DNA from: Styela clava
Lineage: Eukaryota; Chordata; Ascidiacea; Stolidobranchia; Styelidae
Direction: 5' to 3'
Assembly (NCBI RefSeq): GCF_964204865.1
Contig: NC_135260.1
Span: 6,386,001-6,450,000 of the forward strand
DNA length: 64,000 nucleotides
Program-made: the position numbers and the translations under genes
In this document: one piece after another, positions 60,671 to 64,000 of the stretch
Position numbering within the stretch: position 1 is the first letter of the stretch
Layout of the letters: each line of letters begins with the position of its first letter
The notes under the pieces: model-generated
Database searches by the model: none
Told to the model about the DNA's origin: nothing
Seen by the model: only the letters and a program-made list of their open reading frames with translations

Positions 60671-61812
60671 TAGGGTTACCATATCTTTGTGGGCGTGACG
60701 CCTCCAAACACCATAGCAGTGACTTTTGCACCTTTAAATTTTACATTGGGGGCCTACATTTAAAAAATCCCGACCGTCTTCATTGACCATATTGTAATCG
60801 GAAGTTCATGCGCTGTCTGTCTAAATATCGGTTCCAGTTCAAAAAATGTAATTAAATTTACGTTAGCCACCCTTTTGGCGCACGAGCTAGGCTTACACGT
60901 AAGAAAATGTAGCAATTATCCGCTAACAAAATAACGAAACAAACAAAACTACGCACGCACTTTCAGTAAGAAGGTGCAGCGTACCGGCAGTCTATGAAAT
61001 AATTATCCAAGTTCAGAATATCTTCCAATATGGTCTGACGCCAAAGTTCTTCTCAATATTCACTTCAAGTTATGCAATTTTATTCTATTTATTAATTATC
61101 AATCTTAATACAACGAAATACTCCAAACACTCCAAAACAACGGAAAGCATACAACAAAAACAACAGACACCAGACAGCAAAATACAAGAAAGCAACATAC
61201 ACCACAAAAACACCGACGCACCCGAAATCGAAGACACCCTCAACAGAAGCCACAAACAATTTCACATGCGCACAACATCCGAACAGCACCGATGATAGCC
61301 AACTCCATGACAACAACCAAAAACACAACGCTAAACAAACTGCTACGGCACCGCACCCACACAACAACATCGGCCCACTGTCCAGCACAAAAAGATTCAA
61401 CCAACCCCAACAGTCACAAACAAACATCCCCGACCACCCACCGGAAACAAGAGGCACCCCCTCAGACACCCAAAACCAAACATCCAACCGAAAAACAACC
61501 TCACTCAGACAACTGCACCCCGCCAACCCACAGCACCCGCCAACAGGCCACACCCCCAAAAAAACGACCGACAGCGCCCAAAACACCAAACATGGAAACA
61601 ACATTATATTACATCACCCAACAGATAAAACAAGGGTAGACACAAAGGCTAACGGTACGGTACATAGCAGCAACAGTATCAAGAGCATTCTAATTGGTTC
61701 GTGTATTATGCTGACTGATTAAACGCCAAAGCGGGACATTTGGCTGACCTGCCGGGACAAGACGTTGAAAAGCGGGACTGTCCCGCCTACAGCGGGACGT
61801 ATGGTAAGCCTA
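60671..61812. mobile_element. hAT element, 1142 bp, TSD GTATTGCC
   Basis: Ends TAGGGTTACCATAT and, inverted, TAGGCTTACCATACG, with 'agcgggac' repeats inside the right end. Perfect 8-bp duplications GTATTGCC at 60663-60670 and 61813-61820. It contains the strand-skewed block at 61049-61642. Confidence 0.9.
61049..61642 (-). mobile_element. A/C-rich block, possible solo LTR
   Basis: From about 61110 to 61640 the plus strand is almost all A and C. Its right end, 'cagataaaacaagggtagac', resembles the LTR edge at 62650-62671 ('gataaaacaagggtcgtcac'), and CAAAG occurs at both possible flanks (61044-61048 and 61643-61647). Read on the minus strand it starts TGTCTACCC but does not end in CA, so the LTR call is weak. 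The minus-strand open frame here (61092-61604) is a composition effect. Confidence 0.35.
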
Positions 61813-61820
61813 GTATTGCC

Positions 61821-62426
61821 TCATGTCTAACTCTGTTTTATCAGTTCTACGTTAGTACGTGAGAACAATCTTCAAGTATCCAAACAGTTACTTTTCTGCA
61901 ATTCGAAGATGACATAAATTAAAAGCCTCAAATTGCTGTGTTCAGTCGTAATGAATCAGACCACTTTGACAAAAGTCGATAAGTTAAATCCTTTCTTTCC
62001 CATAGTACAGTGGTTCTCGAACTTTTTGAAAAATTATGCCTTGTCCCCTTTCAATTTTTATGATGACTCGCGGTTCACTAAATAAATGAGAGCAAAGGGC
62101 AACGCGGTATATCAAGCATTCATCTATTATTCATGACATTAAAATAGTTCAATGAGATGGGTGCGCCTCACGTCCATTCTGTTTCAATAGCGAGTAACGT
62201 AGGAAAAGCTGCCTCACATTCGTAAATAGTTGCAAATGGGATGAGCATTTTTAGTGCCATCTTAGCGACATCGGGATAGGGCGGTGCCACTGTGATTTTC
62301 TTTTCCTTCAGAACTATTACAGCGAAACCAAATCTTACATATGAATCGTTATATCTAAATTTATTATTTATGGCAGGAGGACATTTTAAGTAACCCCGAG
62401 AAAATTCATAATCAGATGCACACTAG
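61821..62426. other. Intergenic, no gene seen
   Basis: 'tacagtggttctcgaacttt' at about 62007 looks like another hAT-type tip (CAGTGGTTCTCAA class), but no right end was found. No coding sequence. Confidence 0.35.
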
Positions 62427-62671
62427 GGCTGGGAATGGTTAACCGGTCAACCGAGTTTAAATGGTTAACAGACACAAGAAAAACCTAAAACACTAAAAAT
62501 CCAACTAAAACAACCACAACTGCACTGCTGCAAACCGCAGCATAGGCTAACAGGATACCAAAAGACAGATCGACAGTGTCACAGCGCCCTCAGGTCTTCA
62601 GTGTTAAAAATACAAAATATAGCAATATTATCACATGACATCATTTAAAAGATAAAACAAGGGTCGTCACA
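62427..62671 (-). mobile_element. Edge of a Ty3/gypsy LTR next to a hAT tip
   Basis: Minus strand: the LTR begins TGTGACGACCCTTG at 62671, directly after a purine tract (AGAAGAGGGGG, plus coordinates 62675-62690), as expected for a 3' LTR after a polypurine tract. It continues to about 62465, where TAGGGCTGGGAATGGTTAACC (62425-62445, plus strand), the tip of a hAT-type element, adjoins it. The outer LTR end could not be placed. Confidence 0.5.
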
Positions 62672-64000
62672 TTAGCCCCCTCTTCTAGATGGAACATTAT
62701 GAAAGAATGTTTTCATCTTCATTAGAAAAATTAAACAACGAAAGAAGCAGTAGTCAACACAAAATATTTACACAAATTCTTTAAAATATGCAGGTTGTCT
62801 ACGCTCACGCTTAGACATCCGTAAAGTTTGTCCTTCTGGATTGGGCAACTCGTACCAAGGTATTATTTCCTCACAAGGCTGAAGATCCGCCTCTCCTGGT
62901 GTGTGTTCCGCCGAATCCGGCTCTACTGGTGTGTGTCTTACCCCGAATCCGCCGGTCTATCATCTAGGGAAGCACTTGGTTCCTGGGTCTCTTCATGAAT
63001 AAAAGGTCGCAAATTATCCACATGAACCACACGCATCTTGTCGCCCGGATTTCGTTGTATCTTATAAGTGTGATTTGAGTGATTTATACCATTCCACATA
63101 TTCGGTATAACAAGGATGTAGAGGAGTTTGAGTCGGGCGCCCATACATGACATCGATATGGAGGTCAATCTCTCGGCCAAGCATAAGACGATTGGGTGTA
63201 AACTGCGTACTTTCATGCACTGTAGCTCTGTAAGCCATGCACAGATAGGGAACATGGTCATCCCAATCGTCTCGATGATCGTTCACATAAGGCTTGAGCA
63301 TTTGCTGAATCGTTCGATTAAACCTCTCCACTTGTCCATCGGATTGAGGGTGATAAGGTGTCGTATGCGTCTTGACTATACCGTACAAGTCGCACATCTC
63401 GGTGAACAACCGAGATTCAAAATCTCGACCCTGATCAGTGTGAATAATCCGAGGAACTCCAAATCTTGCGAAGAACTGGGTGACCAGCACATCGGCTGTT
63501 ACCTCTGCAGTCTGATTGGGAAGTGAATAACACTCCACCCACTTGGTGAAATAATCTGATAGTACCAGAAGAAGTTCATTTCCATTCTTGGTACGTGGTA
63601 GTGGTCCCAAGAAATCCATGGCGACCCGTTCCATGGGAGATCCGCAGAGCAGTTGTCGTAGATCCCCCTGTTTGCGCCCGTGAGTCATCTTAGCCGCAGC
63701 GCAAGGTTTGCAAAACCGGCATCAGAGCAAAATATCTCTTTTAAAACCAAGCCAGTAAAAATGAGCACGAACACTCTTGAATGTTTTAATAGAGCCTAAA
63801 TGTCCGGAGGTACGGGCACTGTGTAAATGCTGGAAGATTTCTCAATGCCCCAGGAATGCAAAACTGATAAACGGGAGCACTAGTCAATGTTTCGGGTATC
63901 CACTTGCGATACAAAATTTCACCAGTCAAATATAACAAATGCCATTGAGCTAGATAACGCTTGGTCTCTAGAGATTCGTGCATATAATCTTGTGGCTGGG
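62672..64000 (-). pseudogene. Ty3/gypsy pol: integrase region, broken (runs off the right edge)
   Basis: The largest intact piece is 63062-63688, the integrase core: DFLGPLPRTKNG, HTDQGRDFE and SDGQVERFNRT supply the D, D and E positions. Upstream (63690-63983) is the zinc-binding HHCC part, which has a frameshift near 63840 and an in-frame stop near 63719. Downstream, the C-terminal part (GDKMRVVHVDNLRPF) is in another frame near 63000-63060, with the intervening segment missing. Integrase joins reverse-transcribed DNA to the genome; this copy is inactive. Gag, protease and RT would lie beyond the right edge. Confidence 0.85.

Noticed and set aside
61092-61604. 170-codon minus-strand ORF rich in Cys, Gly, Leu, Val and Trp
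   Set aside because: It is produced by the extreme A/C skew of the other strand. No domain, splice context or start signal, and it lies inside a hAT element.

Overview
The window is animal (metazoan) nuclear DNA, AT-rich and full of transposons. Its genes have GT-AG introns. A solitary ascidian or other tunicate is my best guess: a ficolin-like lectin, short exons, and many small hAT, mariner and CR1-like elements fit. I see no species-diagnostic marker, so this is inference.

I can model four multi-exon genes, one single-exon gene and one partial gene. Left edge to 24 kb: two paralogous secreted collagen/fibrinogen (ficolin-like) genes point away from each other. Only exon 1 of the minus-strand copy (1-378) is inside the window. 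The plus-strand copy is complete in five exons (16428-23846, 325 aa). Between them, 6984-10915 holds a five-exon gene for an unrecognised 238-aa protein with N-terminal membrane segments and a long coiled coil. Its second intron carries about ten copies of a ~185-bp satellite.

27.5-41 kb: a six-exon zinc alcohol dehydrogenase of the MDR family (352 aa, all zinc ligands visible). Its 7.2-kb third intron contains a complete four-exon gene on the opposite strand (31958-35808, 429 aa). That protein has a long Gln/Ser/Lys-rich region followed by two transmembrane helices and a helical tail.

45.4-46.4 kb: an uninterrupted minus-strand gene for an Ajuba/LIMD1/WTIP-type protein with three LIM domains. 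Its upstream flank holds a cluster of CRE-like sites inside an inverted-repeat element, then a perfect 116-bp palindrome.

48.8-60.1 kb: a CR1/L2-like LINE (ORF1, endonuclease, reverse transcriptase) split by two later DNA-transposon insertions, of ~2.0 kb and ~4.6 kb. The larger one is a hAT element that still encodes a short, in-frame, four-exon transposase-like peptide. 60.7-64 kb: another hAT element, then the end of a decayed minus-strand Ty3/gypsy retrotransposon (LTR edge, polypurine tract, integrase).

Much of the remaining sequence is repeats. At least fourteen hAT-type elements are delimited by target-site duplications (mostly perfect 8 bp). A palindromic MITE family with about nine copies carries a YY1-like AAGATGGCGG motif in its ends. 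One 1.9-kb TIR element carries a duplicated tRNA-like sequence. Several nestings give relative insertion order.
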